From VGNY01 sp964549635 (GTDB taxonomy: Bacteria; Chloroflexota; Dehalococcoidia; GIF9; UBA5629): a DNA stretch of 64,000 nt. Every line of letters starts with the position of its first letter. Positions within the stretch are counted from its first letter, which is position 1. Shown in pieces: positions 42,437-52,622 of this stretch. Under the pieces are notes generated by a model that saw only the letters and a program-made list of their open reading frames with translations, did not search any database and was not told the origin of the DNA. The stretch spans positions 1 to 64,000 of the forward strand of contig CAZJVJ010000001.1 in assembly GCA_964549635.1 (NCBI GenBank), read 5' to 3'. A program made the translations under genes and the position numbers.

Positions 42437-44602
42437 CTACTTTGCCAACCAGCTGAGACTAACGCTGGCTGCATCACCGGGCAGCAAATGGAGCGGCATT
42501 AGAACCACCAAACAACTTGCCTGGTATGTCCTCTCTATGCCACCTTCCGAATTAGAAACACTTTCTACCGGGAAAAGCCACAGGTTGGCTTTCGGCGCCA
42601 TCCTTAATTCCAGTTCAACACCTAGATGCCTATTACCTAGGACTACTTTCTCAATATCAATGAGCTCGTCCCACGAATCAAGATAGCCGTCCTTAAGCAT
42701 AAAGCCTGGAACCGTGTAATAGGCTTGCTCATTGTGTCCACCACCCAGTAAATTAACGTTCCACTCGCAGCCAAAAACAGCTTTAACTAACGAATCACTT
42801 AAATTTTTCAAACGATAACTTATGTCCAGTGTTTTCAGCGCCGCTCTCATTTCGATTTCCTTCTGCACCTCAAAAGGCAAGTTTCTTCCTTCAATTTGTA
42901 AAATTCCGCCCCGGCGCAACGAAATTGTAATGTCATTGCCTTTTTGGTCTACTGATACTTTATAAGGCTTACTTACAAAGTCCCCCAGTTCCCTGTAGGT
43001 CAAATTGGCAAAATCCTCGAGCTTCGTGTCTAAGGCAAAGAAATGGTCGATAAGGCTGGAACGGGGATACCTATCATAGACCAGACAGCGAACAGACTCT
43101 TCATCCTTTATCCTTACGCTATCATGTATGCTGAGAAGAGACCCTCTTTCTTTGGGTTGTTCAACAGGACATGGCTTTGTCAGAACTTTGTGATATGCTT
43201 CCGGTCGCCTAGCCAGTGTACATAACACGTTGTAGTTGCAACCTCGTATATCCCACTCAAAAACAGAACCGCCCTCTTCAGGGCTGACATAAACGGAGAA
43301 GTCAACACTGTCAATCAGTAACTCAGTATTGCCATCGCCATCAAAGTCCGTCTCTTGCCACACAAGCCATCCCTTGCGAGCAGGGAAGAGCCTGTTTAAC
43401 CATGAACGATGGCGGTGAATTATGTTATCAGCCTTGTTCTCAGCCCGAACGAGATTTCTATAGGCGGCAGCTCTCATATCAGCCAGATAAATGCCACCAA
43501 AAATGCCATGCCAGTAGGGACAGTTGCACTGCGCCTTCCAAAGGTCATCAAGTCCACAATCGCCTTTGCTCAGAGACCTGGCTTGATAAACTTTCCGATG
43601 AACCCGTAGCATCTTCTTGTGCATACGGTTTATTTCCGGATACTTGACCAAAAAGTTACGCCAAAAACCACTGTACATAAACTGAGTCACTTCCCGGCGT
43701 CCTTCAGCCTCAAAATGGCGCTTAATGTTAGAATACTGCCATGACTTTTCCGCCGGTAGAGACCACTCCAGCATCTCATCATAAGAAGCACAGGGCAAAT
43801 ATATCCTGCCCAAAGGTGAAAACTTCCCAATGTACTCACCTAGTTTTATCGTTCTCAACCATTGCCGATTAGCTTCCAATGCGGAGAAAAACCTATCTAC
43901 CCATCCCTTTTGCCAGCAATACTCGTAGGTGCCCGGCCAAACACCAAACTTTTCACCATCGTCACCCAATATGGCTATCCTGTTTTCATCTTCACAGGCC
44001 AAACTGTACAGATAGTCGATAACTTGTTCTACATCGCGCCATGGTATGGCGTACCGTAGCTGTTTGCTTATAGGAAACACTTTCACATAATAGCCTTGCT
44101 CCTCCGTCAGATAGTAGCCCAGTAGGTCTTTGTCCTCCAGTCCCAATGACCTAAAAGCATTATCATCAATCAATGTCCATTCTACTCCGGCTTCAGCCAG
44201 AACCTTGGCCAGATGTGGTTCCCAGACTCGTTCTGCCAGCCACAGTCCGGTCGGTCTCACGCCAAACTTTTGCTCTATGAAATGGCTCATCTTAGCTATT
44301 TGCCCCAGCTTATCGACATCTGGTATAGCCGGCAGAATAGGTTCATAATAAGCACCGCCTATAATTTCCACCTGCTGCCTGCTGACTAGCCCAGCAAGAC
44401 GGTGTAAGAATTCGGAATGATTTTCCTCCAGCCAATCAATCAAACATCCGCTATTATGCATGGAGAGCCGGACAGAGGGGTATCTTTCCAGCGCTTGCAG
44501 CATCGGCAGATAAGCCTTCTGATAAGCCTCTTCGAACACCCAGGTAAAGTTACCCAACGGCTGATGATTATGGATGGCTAGGCCAAGATAAATGTGTTTC
44601 AA
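42437..44602 (-). CDS. GH57 alpha-glucan enzyme with DUF1925/DUF1926
   Basis: 721 residues. The GH57 barrel occupies about residues 1-300 with the catalytic Glu in LWLAERVWEP and the Asp region LGDDGEKFGVWP; the following helical and beta domains match the organisation of 4-alpha-glucanotransferases and alpha-amylases of this family. It breaks or rearranges alpha-1,4-glucan. It is the last gene of the minus-strand glycogen run. No signal peptide is seen, so the enzyme is intracellular. Confidence 0.9.
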   Translation of the reverse strand: MKHIYLGLAIHNHQPLGNFTWVFEEAYQKAYLPMLQALERYPSVRLSMHNSGCLIDWLEENHSEFLHRLAGLVSRQQVEIIGGAYYEPILPAIPDVDKLGQIAKMSHFIEQKFGVRPTGLWLAERVWEPHLAKVLAEAGVEWTLIDDNAFRSLGLEDKDLLGYYLTEEQGYYVKVFPISKQLRYAIPWRDVEQVIDYLYSLACEDENRIAILGDDGEKFGVWPGTYEYCWQKGWVDRFFSALEANRQWLRTIKLGEYIGKFSPLGRIYLPCASYDEMLEWSLPAEKSWQYSNIKRHFEAEGRREVTQFMYSGFWRNFLVKYPEINRMHKKMLRVHRKVYQARSLSKGDCGLDDLWKAQCNCPYWHGIFGGIYLADMRAAAYRNLVRAENKADNIIHRHRSWLNRLFPARKGWLVWQETDFDGDGNTELLIDSVDFSVYVSPEEGGSVFEWDIRGCNYNVLCTLARRPEAYHKVLTKPCPVEQPKERGSLLSIHDSVRIKDEESVRCLVYDRYPRSSLIDHFFALDTKLEDFANLTYRELGDFVSKPYKVSVDQKGNDITISLRRGGILQIEGRNLPFEVQKEIEMRAALKTLDISYRLKNLSDSLVKAVFGCEWNVNLLGGGHNEQAYYTVPGFMLKDGYLDSWDELIDIEKVVLGNRHLGVELELRMAPKANLWLFPVESVSNSEGGIERTYQASCLVVLMPLHLLPGDAASVSLSWLAK

Positions 44603-44621
44603 CTAGAAATGTCCCCTAATA

Positions 44622-44858
44622 CTACACGTTCTGTAGCTTATCTCTGGCGATCTTGAGTACGATTTTGTCTCCTATCTTGTCAACATCCTGCGGCAGAATT
44701 GCAAGCGTTTTGGTTAGTCCTGATTTTGCCAAGATACCAACTATAGAAGCCTTACTCACATCTATATTCACATCCACTATTTTACCTATCACCTTAGCAT
44801 CAACATCACTAACCTCTCTTCCGAATAGATCCTTTGCCCTCATCCTAAGATCTCCCAA
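44622..44858 (-). CDS. PRC-barrel domain protein
   Basis: 78 residues, one PRC-barrel: LRMRAKDLFGREVSDVDAK, VIGKIVDVNIDVSKA, LPQDVDKIGDKIVLKI. These small domains serve as assembly or RNA/protein-binding modules. The gene is between two GH57 genes (19 bp and 48 bp away) and co-directional, but a link to glycogen metabolism is not evident. Confidence 0.85.
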   Translation of the reverse strand: MGDLRMRAKDLFGREVSDVDAKVIGKIVDVNIDVSKASIVGILAKSGLTKTLAILPQDVDKIGDKIVLKIARDKLQNV

Positions 44859-44906
44859 TTGTCATTACCTGTGTTATCGGCGCCAAAAAATCCATGTCCT
44901 ATTTCC

Positions 44907-46208
44907 CTATTCGAGATACAGATTGTCTACAATCTGGTCGAATATATGCCTTGCTGCTACCACCTTATAATAATACTCCTTTTTTATTTCAGGTCGAGCG
45001 TTACTGCTAGAGATTGCCTTGTAACCGTTAAGTAAGACTTCCCGCTGAAGGTTTAAACCACGGTAAACCATATTTATATCCCACATCGGTTTCTTACTTG
45101 CCCACCAGAACTGGCAGCTATGGAATGCCGCGTCCAAGGTTGTCCTGGCAATATTAGCAAATTTCGCACTGGCATCACGATCAGCCAGCTCTATCGCCTT
45201 GCGGGCTACATCTATAGCAATGGAAAGATGTTCCCATTGTAACTGGTGAACCTTATTATTCCTGTCTTTCCACAAAGGATAGTAATTCTGCATTCTTATA
45301 TCATCGGCTGATGTACTCCACGACGATGGTTTCGGCTCCACCTGCTTCCCTCTTGGGAAAATCTGCAACAACTCACTAATAGTTACTATCTTTATCTGTT
45401 TATCCTTTTTGTCTCTTTCAAACTCAAACAGTCGCCGATGTTGCTCGGCAAGAGGTTTTTGCTCATGTAAAGTCTTATCGTGGTCTCCCATCGGCTCAAG
45501 AGTCTCAAAAATCTGCGAAAGAAACAACTTGTCCCAGTGTTGAATATGATGCCCAAAGGTTTCGGCATCCATAGCAGTAACCACATAAATATCACCCCCA
45601 CCGTTATACAAACGTTTCAAATGTTCAACGAAGCCGGCACCATCTATATCCCGAAAGCTGATCTTATTGCTTAATATGTCATCGCGGAAGAAGACAGCCA
45701 ATTTATCTCCATCAGAACTTATTTCGTGAATGACATCCATGGGCCAGGTTACTGGGCAAGCAATTCCACTGAGAATAATCCATTCATGGCGCGACTCAAT
45801 AATCGGGTCAACTATATCTCTGGAATAACACAATTCCGGAGGGAAAAAGCCCATAGGGGCGTAAACGTCACCCAAAAAATTACGATTGGTCTGATAATTA
45901 AGCCTGATCTGCCTCTCCACCTCATCCGTCGGGATTAACGGTAACACCGGATGATATTTCCCAGAACCAGTAAATTCAATCTGCCCATCCTCTGCTAACC
46001 TACGCAACTTGAGTAAAACATCAGTATAGCCACACTGCCAAAGCATTTCAGTTAGCACACCATTGATGTTCACAGTAACTCGAGCATTCGGAAACTCGCC
46101 AAACACCTCAAGCAATGGCCGATATGCCTCGTTACTTATTTTCATAAGCATACTAGCTGTTTGTGTCGGAGGTTGATAGAAATGAAAAAGAGGCGCCCAG
46201 TAAATCAT
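44907..46208 (-). CDS. GH57 family glycoside hydrolase
   Basis: 433 residues. GH57 signatures: HFYQPPTQTAS, the catalytic Glu in GFFPPELCYSRDI, and the Asp in VVTAMDAETFGHHI. A helical C-terminal domain follows. It is smaller than the other two GH57 proteins and most like putative alpha-amylases. Its start overlaps the ROK kinase stop by 4 bp, so the two are coupled. Confidence 0.88.
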   Translation of the reverse strand: MIYWAPLFHFYQPPTQTASMLMKISNEAYRPLLEVFGEFPNARVTVNINGVLTEMLWQCGYTDVLLKLRRLAEDGQIEFTGSGKYHPVLPLIPTDEVERQIRLNYQTNRNFLGDVYAPMGFFPPELCYSRDIVDPIIESRHEWIILSGIACPVTWPMDVIHEISSDGDKLAVFFRDDILSNKISFRDIDGAGFVEHLKRLYNGGGDIYVVTAMDAETFGHHIQHWDKLFLSQIFETLEPMGDHDKTLHEQKPLAEQHRRLFEFERDKKDKQIKIVTISELLQIFPRGKQVEPKPSSWSTSADDIRMQNYYPLWKDRNNKVHQLQWEHLSIAIDVARKAIELADRDASAKFANIARTTLDAAFHSCQFWWASKKPMWDINMVYRGLNLQREVLLNGYKAISSSNARPEIKKEYYYKVVAARHIFDQIVDNLYLE

Positions 46209-47200
46209 ACTTCTCTCCTTCTTGCCGGTCGTTGGCTAAAAACATAAGCAGCAGCCCCAATCATCTCAGCGTCGCTTCCAAGACGAGCTCGAACGATGCG
46301 CGCAGTCCGTAATGGTAGCTTGAAAGCTCTGTCCTTGACTACCTTGCGGGCTGGCTTCAACAGCATATCACCCATTTTGGATAAACCACCGCCAAGGGCA
46401 ATCAGCTCAGGATTAAAAATATTGATTAAATTTGCCAGGCCAATGCCCAGATAATTGGCTGCCCTTGTCACAATATCGCAGGCTAACATGTCACCCTTTC
46501 TGGCCGCCAGAGATACTATCTCCGCAGTTATTCTGTCCGGCTTACCATCAACAAGTTCCAAGATAGTGCTCACCTCCCCCTGGCTGACGCGTCTCATCGC
46601 TTCACCTGCAACGGCCCAACCTGATGCTAAAGCCTCAAGGCAACCCAAATTGCCACAATGGCACTCGGGCCCATAGGCTTCTATTGTCATATGGCCCAGT
46701 TCCCCAGCACAACCATCAGTTCCTGTGTAGAGCTTGCCTCCTATGATAATTCCACCCCCGATGCCAGTGCTTACCGTGAGATAGATGAGGTTACTCAGCC
46801 CCTTACCAGCCCCAAAAAGGTGTTCTCCCAAGGCGGCAGCACTGGCATCGTTCACAACATATGTGACCAGTCCCATCCTTTCAGCGATAATGTCTTTCAA
46901 TGGAACGTCATGCCAGCCAGGCAAATTGGGAGAGGTAGAAACAACTCCTTGCTCTGCTTCTATTATCCCAGCCGCAGCAATGCCAATGCCTGCCAGTTCA
47001 GATTTTTCCAGCTTCGCCTTTGCCAATGCTTCGCTTAGGCTCGCCACTAACCTTCCAATCACCGCTGCCGGACCTTCTTCGGCCAGGGTCAACCTATAGC
47101 TACGGGCTATTACTTTACCTTCACGGGTAACAACAGCAGCAATAATCTTCGTGCCACCTAAATCAACAGCTAACACAGGGCGCTGACTACGCTTAACCAT
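46205..47200 (-). CDS. ROK-family sugar kinase (glucokinase-like)
   Basis: 331 residues. ATP/phosphate site LAVDLGGTKIIAAVV, catalytic Asp in YVVNDASAAALGE, zinc motif CHCGNLGCLEALASG and GTGIGGG-like glycine loop (VSTGIGGGIIIGG). It phosphorylates glucose released from glycogen, or N-acetyl sugars in some members. Overlaps with glgA (8 bp) and the GH57 gene (4 bp) show a tight operon. Confidence 0.92.
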   Translation of the reverse strand: MVKRSQRPVLAVDLGGTKIIAAVVTREGKVIARSYRLTLAEEGPAAVIGRLVASLSEALAKAKLEKSELAGIGIAAAGIIEAEQGVVSTSPNLPGWHDVPLKDIIAERMGLVTYVVNDASAAALGEHLFGAGKGLSNLIYLTVSTGIGGGIIIGGKLYTGTDGCAGELGHMTIEAYGPECHCGNLGCLEALASGWAVAGEAMRRVSQGEVSTILELVDGKPDRITAEIVSLAARKGDMLACDIVTRAANYLGIGLANLINIFNPELIALGGGLSKMGDMLLKPARKVVKDRAFKLPLRTARIVRARLGSDAEMIGAAAYVFSQRPARRREV

Positions 47201-48620
47201 AATTTCTTAGCTCCAGAACCTTGCGGTAGAGAGACTCATACTTTCTAGCAGAAGCTTGCCAGGAAAAATCGAGAGCCATTATACGGCGCATTAGTCTTTG
47301 CCAGGCTTCTCTGTTTTTGTAGCCATTCAGCGCTCGCTGGATAGCTGTTAACATAGCTTTAGCATCATAGTTATAAAAGACAAAACCATGGCCCTCACTA
47401 AGGTCCTGGGTCAAATCGTGAACAGTGTCAACCAAACCGCCAGTATGGCGGACAACAGGAACAGCACCATAGCGCATGGCGATAAGCTGGCCTAGACCAC
47501 AAGGCTCAAACCGAGAGGGCATCAGAAATATGTCGCAACCAGCATAAATCAGATGCGCCAGCGGCTCATCAAAACCAATAACTACAGCTAACCGGTCAGG
47601 ATACCGTGCAGAGGCCCGCTTTAGTAAATTATGATATTGTTCCTTGCCCCTGCCTAGGATAATCATCTGGGCTTCTCTTTCATTAAATAGAGAGCCAAAA
47701 CCGTCAGCTACAATGTCGAGCCCTTTCTGCTCATCGAGACGAGATACCATGCCAATAAGCGGCGTTTCTGCATCTTCAGTCAATCCCACTCTTTTCTGGA
47801 GTGCTAACTTATTGGTAACCCTCCTGTCCACCGTAACAGCATCGTACCTCGCTGGTATTAAAGGATCGGTTGCAGGATTAAACTCGTCGTAGTCCAGTCC
47901 GTTGACTATGCCGAAAAGCCTGTCCTTCCGGTAACGCAAGAGGTGGTCAAGCCCAACCCCATATTCTGAAGTTAAGATCTCCTTGGCATAAGTCTCACTG
48001 ACCGTGGTAACTATGTCAGCCCAGAGAATCCCCTGGCCCATGAAATTAAGCGGTGGCTCAGGCGCATCAGCGCGGTGAAATTGCCAATCTCTCTCCAATC
48101 CAGATTCAACGAGAAACTTGTTATCAAACCAGCCTTGATAGGCTAAGTTATGAATAGTAAAAACTGTGGCGTACTGGGTGCCGGCTCGTCTGAGCCATAT
48201 GGGAATCAATCCAGTATGCCAATCATGACAATGTACTATTTCGGGCTGCCAGTCTAACAGGGGCAGAATATCTGTAACAGCCCGACAAAATAGGTGAAAA
48301 CGTTTCAGCTCATCTTTGTCATATACCTCTCCAGAACTTTGGAAGTCCTCAGTATCTAAGAGATAAACTTTGACCCTGCTTTTCAATTCAGTGACCTTTA
48401 AAGAAACAGCCTTATCAATCTTCATCACCGACACTTTTAGATTACTGATGACTTCACTCATCGGATATTGGGCACTGTTGATAAACCCATATTTTGGCAT
48501 CATCACCCGCACATCATGTCCTAACTCACCCAAGGCCTTTGGTAAAGAGCCAACAACATCAGCTAGACCACCCACTTTGACCAGAGGAGCAGCTTCAGCA
48601 GCAACGAAAAGGACCTTCAT
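47193..48620 (-). CDS. glgA: Glycogen synthase
   Basis: 475 residues, GT5. The N-terminal KVGGLADVVGSLPKAL is the ADP-glucose binding loop, and RFEPCGLGQLIAMRYGAVPVV is the donor-site segment. It extends alpha-1,4 chains from ADP-glucose made by GlgC. It begins at the last base of the branching-enzyme gene (1-bp overlap). Confidence 0.97.
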   Translation of the reverse strand: MKVLFVAAEAAPLVKVGGLADVVGSLPKALGELGHDVRVMMPKYGFINSAQYPMSEVISNLKVSVMKIDKAVSLKVTELKSRVKVYLLDTEDFQSSGEVYDKDELKRFHLFCRAVTDILPLLDWQPEIVHCHDWHTGLIPIWLRRAGTQYATVFTIHNLAYQGWFDNKFLVESGLERDWQFHRADAPEPPLNFMGQGILWADIVTTVSETYAKEILTSEYGVGLDHLLRYRKDRLFGIVNGLDYDEFNPATDPLIPARYDAVTVDRRVTNKLALQKRVGLTEDAETPLIGMVSRLDEQKGLDIVADGFGSLFNEREAQMIILGRGKEQYHNLLKRASARYPDRLAVVIGFDEPLAHLIYAGCDIFLMPSRFEPCGLGQLIAMRYGAVPVVRHTGGLVDTVHDLTQDLSEGHGFVFYNYDAKAMLTAIQRALNGYKNREAWQRLMRRIMALDFSWQASARKYESLYRKVLELRNYG

Positions 48621-50308
48621 CAGGCTTTCTGGCCTTCTCTCTCAGCGAAGGAGTGATAGTCAATATTAGGGAAAACGTTATCCAATTCCCACAGGTGACG
48701 ATACAAAGCCGCAGATTCGTTGTCGTCCTTACCCATTTCGGCACAATCAGCAAGTTGTTGAAATCTGTCCACGTGCTCGAGAAAACGCCTTTCAGCATAG
48801 ACACTAGCTTGCCCTGTACTTATCAAAAATGGCCAGTCGCTGGACTGGAGTAACAGCAATTCCCTAGCTGCTTGATTAAGAATATCCCTCATCACCCCAT
48901 CAGCCTTGGGATACATGGCTACTAGCTTCTCCATTCTTAACTCAGCAGAATGTATAATGGGCCACATCCAACCAGTATCAGCATTTTGCCATGTGAAATG
49001 GTTACCACCCAACCCCCAGGAGCTTTCAGGTAACGCCAGCACATCCTCCGGAGGATGCTTCCTAATAAACTCCGCAGCAGTGGTCAACTCTACAAACTCG
49101 CTTTGGCTAAGATGACGTAGAGTCTGCTTAAGCCAATCAATACCTTCAAACCACCAGTGTCCGAAAAGCTCGGTATCGTAAGCTGCAGCAATGATGCCAA
49201 ATTTGCCCGTTTCCTGGTAGAAACCAGTAATTAGTTCCTCAACAAGGCTTGAGTAATGATAGCTGTGTTCTACAACCCGCTGTCCAGCCCAATAAGGGTC
49301 ATAGTATTCTTTATATGCCAAATCTGTTTTAGCTCCGGTAACCTTCCAGTATTGAAGTCCCGATATACCGTCCTTTTTATGAAATTCGCGATAGTTAAAA
49401 TCTCCAGGATATCCCCATTCTGCAGACCACACCTGCATACTAGTTCTGTTATTTCGGCCAATAACGGCTACCTCAGGGGTTTGCACCCAGTATGGTAAAT
49501 AAGTGGTCCTGTGTGTTGGCTCTGAATATTGTGCCAAGGGTACCACATAGCGCCGAGGTATATTGGCATAGGGACCGATAACCTCTTCTCTAGCCTTGCC
49601 TACCGGTTCACCTCCTTCCACCGCATGGGTCTCAGCAAAGAAACAGGTCAAGCCAAGCTGGGCAATAAAAAACTCCAGACCGGGCTTGATATAGCTCCGG
49701 CCCGGCTGCCCAACATAGTAGGCAGGTCTATAACCACACTCAGGAAGCCAAATGGAGAACGGCGTCCTACCAAAGTGTCGTTGATAGCTTTGCTTCCCGA
49801 CCTGCAGCTGCCCGTAAATTGACGAATCACGTCCTATAAGAGGCAGATATGCATGCGTAGCCGCGCTCGTAGCAATCTCTACATAACCTTCGTCCTGCAA
49901 AGCCTTAAACGCAGACACTATATCCCGACCAAACCTCTCATTAAAACTGTTAAGAATACTCTGATAATAGTCGAGGTAAAACCTAGCTAAATACAGCAGA
50001 TGACCTTCGCCAGCCCTGTCAAAGCGGCTCACATCCGCCTTAGCCCGGTGGATTTTATCCTCCACAAATTCTACAAAATGTTCGATTACCAATGGATCAG
50101 CTAATTGCTCGACTAAAACCGGTGTAATGCCTAAAGTTAATTTGAAAGCACAGCCATCCTGCTTCAGGTCATAAAGGGCATTAATCAAAGGTATGTAAGT
50201 TTCAGATGCTGCTTCATGCAGCCATTCCTCACCGTGAGGCCAGCGACCAGCATTACGACAGTAGGGAAGATGACTGTGTAAAACAAAAGTAAACGCGCCA
50301 CATTTCAT
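48620..50308 (-). CDS. GH57/DUF1957-type 1,4-alpha-glucan branching enzyme
   Basis: 562 residues. VLHSHLPYCRNAGRWPHGEEW opens the GH57 barrel; catalytic Glu in IWLPECGYRPAYY, Asp in AAYDTELFGHWWFEG; a helical DUF1957 C-terminus follows (LRMEKLVAMYPKADGV). This is the GH57 branching-enzyme type, which replaces the GH13 GlgB; none of the latter is in the window. It sits between glgC and glgA, so its role in glycogen branching is well supported by context. Confidence 0.92.
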   Translation of the reverse strand: MKCGAFTFVLHSHLPYCRNAGRWPHGEEWLHEAASETYIPLINALYDLKQDGCAFKLTLGITPVLVEQLADPLVIEHFVEFVEDKIHRAKADVSRFDRAGEGHLLYLARFYLDYYQSILNSFNERFGRDIVSAFKALQDEGYVEIATSAATHAYLPLIGRDSSIYGQLQVGKQSYQRHFGRTPFSIWLPECGYRPAYYVGQPGRSYIKPGLEFFIAQLGLTCFFAETHAVEGGEPVGKAREEVIGPYANIPRRYVVPLAQYSEPTHRTTYLPYWVQTPEVAVIGRNNRTSMQVWSAEWGYPGDFNYREFHKKDGISGLQYWKVTGAKTDLAYKEYYDPYWAGQRVVEHSYHYSSLVEELITGFYQETGKFGIIAAAYDTELFGHWWFEGIDWLKQTLRHLSQSEFVELTTAAEFIRKHPPEDVLALPESSWGLGGNHFTWQNADTGWMWPIIHSAELRMEKLVAMYPKADGVMRDILNQAARELLLLQSSDWPFLISTGQASVYAERRFLEHVDRFQQLADCAEMGKDDNESAALYRHLWELDNVFPNIDYHSFAEREGQKA

Positions 50309-50317
50309 AAGCCACCC

Positions 50318-51598
50318 CTACAAACGATGGCGCTTTTGCACTTTACTGGCTACGCTCTCACCACTAGGAATAACTTTAGAGGTAAAATCACTAACCTCAA
50401 CCCAGCAGCCAATCTTGCAATTACGCCCTACTTTGAGACCATTAGGCAATTTGGCGCCCTTGCCAACTATAGTTATGCCCGTACTTAAATTATCCGGCTC
50501 TTCCTTGTTCGGCGTCATATCATCACCATAGCCAATATGACACCCTGGACTGACCCACACCTGCTTATCAATAATACATCGGTCAATGATGGCATCCTTC
50601 CCAATTGTAGTATCATCAAAAATAATCGAATCTTTCACCAGGGCGTTTTCCTCAATAAATACCCCGGGGGAGATAATCGAGTTCTGCACTCGACCATTTA
50701 TTATAGCGCCGTTAGAAATCAAGCTCCTTACTACGTGGGCATCAGGACCGAGTTTCACTGGTGGTTTATCTCTGTGTGCAGTCCTGATTTCAGCGGTAGG
50801 GTCATAAAGGTTCAGGTCTGGTAAATCAACAATCAAGTCCATATTAGCTTGCCAATATGATTCAATTGTGCCTACATCTCGCCAATAGCCGCGAAATCTA
50901 TGACCGAAGACATTACGCTTTCCAATAATTTCGGGCAAGATATCCTGCCCAAAATCGCAGGCACCCTTCTTCTCACCATACTCCTCAAGACAATCAATGA
51001 GGACATCTTTGTCGAAAACGTATATTCCCATTGAGGCTAGATTGCTTTTGGCAGTTTTTGGCTTTTCCTGAAAACTGACCACACGTTCATTATGGTCCAA
51101 AGTAACGATGCCAAATCTGGAAACTTCGGACATAGGTACTTCAGTAACCGCCACAGTTACATCAGCTCGTCGGCTACGATGGGAAAGCAGCATGTGGTCG
51201 TAACGCATGGAGTACACATGGTCGCCAGACAAAATAAGCACCTCATCTACCTTCTGATCCTCTATGAAATACAGGTTCTGGTAAACGGCGTCGGCCGTGC
51301 CCTTGTACCAATCACGAGGTGAACGGCTTAAAAACGGCTGAAGTAATACAACCCCACCAGTAGTCCTGTCTAGGTCCCAGGGTCTACCGACACCGATGTG
51401 CTGTGCCAAAGAACGTGGATTAAACTGGGTAAGTACAGCCACATTATAAATTCCAGAATTAGCGCAATTACTCAAAGTAAAATCAATTATGCGGTACTTA
51501 CCAGCAAAAGGCACTGCTGGCTTAGCTCTTTCCGCCGACAGAATGCTCAATCGCTCGCTGGCCCCACCTGCCAAAATCATAGCTAACACGCGATTCAT
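50318..51598 (-). CDS. glgC: Glucose-1-phosphate adenylyltransferase
   Basis: 426 residues. The pyrophosphorylase signature AGGASERLSILSAERAKPAV and the glucose-1-phosphate region are standard, with a C-terminal left-handed beta-helix. It makes ADP-glucose, the rate-setting step of glycogen synthesis. It is the first gene of the minus-strand operon glgC, GH57 branching enzyme, glgA, ROK, GH57, PRC, GH57. Confidence 0.97.
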   Translation of the reverse strand: MNRVLAMILAGGASERLSILSAERAKPAVPFAGKYRIIDFTLSNCANSGIYNVAVLTQFNPRSLAQHIGVGRPWDLDRTTGGVVLLQPFLSRSPRDWYKGTADAVYQNLYFIEDQKVDEVLILSGDHVYSMRYDHMLLSHRSRRADVTVAVTEVPMSEVSRFGIVTLDHNERVVSFQEKPKTAKSNLASMGIYVFDKDVLIDCLEEYGEKKGACDFGQDILPEIIGKRNVFGHRFRGYWRDVGTIESYWQANMDLIVDLPDLNLYDPTAEIRTAHRDKPPVKLGPDAHVVRSLISNGAIINGRVQNSIISPGVFIEENALVKDSIIFDDTTIGKDAIIDRCIIDKQVWVSPGCHIGYGDDMTPNKEEPDNLSTGITIVGKGAKLPNGLKVGRNCKIGCWVEVSDFTSKVIPSGESVASKVQKRHRL

Positions 51599-51626
51599 TT
51601 CATCAACTCCACAAACTTCACTTGTT

Positions 51627-51656
51627 ATTCTAGCCCAAATTTGTCATATGTGTCGA
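51627..51656 (-). promoter_or_regulatory. Promoter of the glycogen operon
   Basis: On the minus strand: TCGACA (complement of 51651-51656), 18-bp spacer, TAGAAT (complement of 51627-51632), 28 bp before the glgC start. Confidence 0.55.
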
Positions 51657-51834
51657 GTCCACGGGTATTAATTCACGAAATGGTTTGGGGACGAAAATGA
51701 TTCTTTAGCGTCAGGCAACATAGAAAAATTCGTAGTTTGGACTGATTGTCGCTGAAGTAAATATGAGTCAACAAGCCGATTCAGCCTCGGCAGAATCTTA
51801 CATGATAATAAGAACGTACAATGTTATGGGGAGG

Positions 51835-52575
51835 TTAAAACTTTCCGTGCAACACATAATGCAATTCTTGACTATAGGCATTTGCCGGAACAATTTCTTT
51901 GGCATCTCTAAGATAGACCCATGTACCATCGGTAAGCCCGCCAGCAAGCCCCAAACCATAGCCACTGATGATATAGGTATAACTATCAACCCTTTGTATT
52001 TTCCACTCTGCCAAGTGCTCTAACACAGCCTGTACCATTGATGCGGACTGCTTTGCGTGCTCAATCTCTTGCTGTCTCCAACGTTCCAGAGAGGCTCTTT
52101 CTATTTCAAGTTCGTTCATGAATTCTTGCCAATCGCCTTGCTCCCCTGTTTCCAAATCCCTAACCTGAATTGTGGCAACAAATTTTTGGTTTGGAGTCCC
52201 AATTTCATATACTAACAGCTCCAACGCTGTCACCTCATACCGGTCATTTTTCAACCCCTGGAGACATTCTTGGGTAACCCAACTAGACCACGAGCCAGAA
52301 ACGAATCTATTCAGCAACTCTGCTTTCTTATCTTCCACCCACCCCAGCGATGGCGTCACCACTTGCTCGAGTTTCATCATCTTTTCCTCTGTTGAATAAA
52401 TGCGCCTGTCAATCACTTGCAACTCGAGGCATGCCTTATCTATAGTCAACCTGTTCATACGCACCAAACAATCAACAAACTCCCTTCTAATCAACTCTTT
52501 TGGAACACAGCTAGTTAGGACACTAAATAGAGCCAGTAGCAGTAACAGGCGATAAAATTTACATCTTCTCATCAT
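51835..52575 (-). CDS. Lipoprotein of unknown function
   Basis: 246 residues. A clear lipoprotein signal (KFYRLLLLLALFSVLTSC) is followed by a helix-rich, charged domain (residues about 30-200) and a short beta-rich end. I recognise no family. It is 47 bp downstream of the glycine-rich gene on the same strand. Confidence 0.75.
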   Translation of the reverse strand: MMRRCKFYRLLLLLALFSVLTSCVPKELIRREFVDCLVRMNRLTIDKACLELQVIDRRIYSTEEKMMKLEQVVTPSLGWVEDKKAELLNRFVSGSWSSWVTQECLQGLKNDRYEVTALELLVYEIGTPNQKFVATIQVRDLETGEQGDWQEFMNELEIERASLERWRQQEIEHAKQSASMVQAVLEHLAEWKIQRVDSYTYIISGYGLGLAGGLTDGTWVYLRDAKEIVPANAYSQELHYVLHGKF

Positions 52576-52622
52576 TAAATCGCGTGCAACCGGCTAGTCG
52601 ACGACTAGCACTATCGTCAACG

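Noticed and set aside
42318..42686. Open frame of 122 codons on the plus strand starting within hemC
   Set aside because: It covers the end of the GH57 gene on the other strand, has no recognisable domain and no separate ribosome-binding site.
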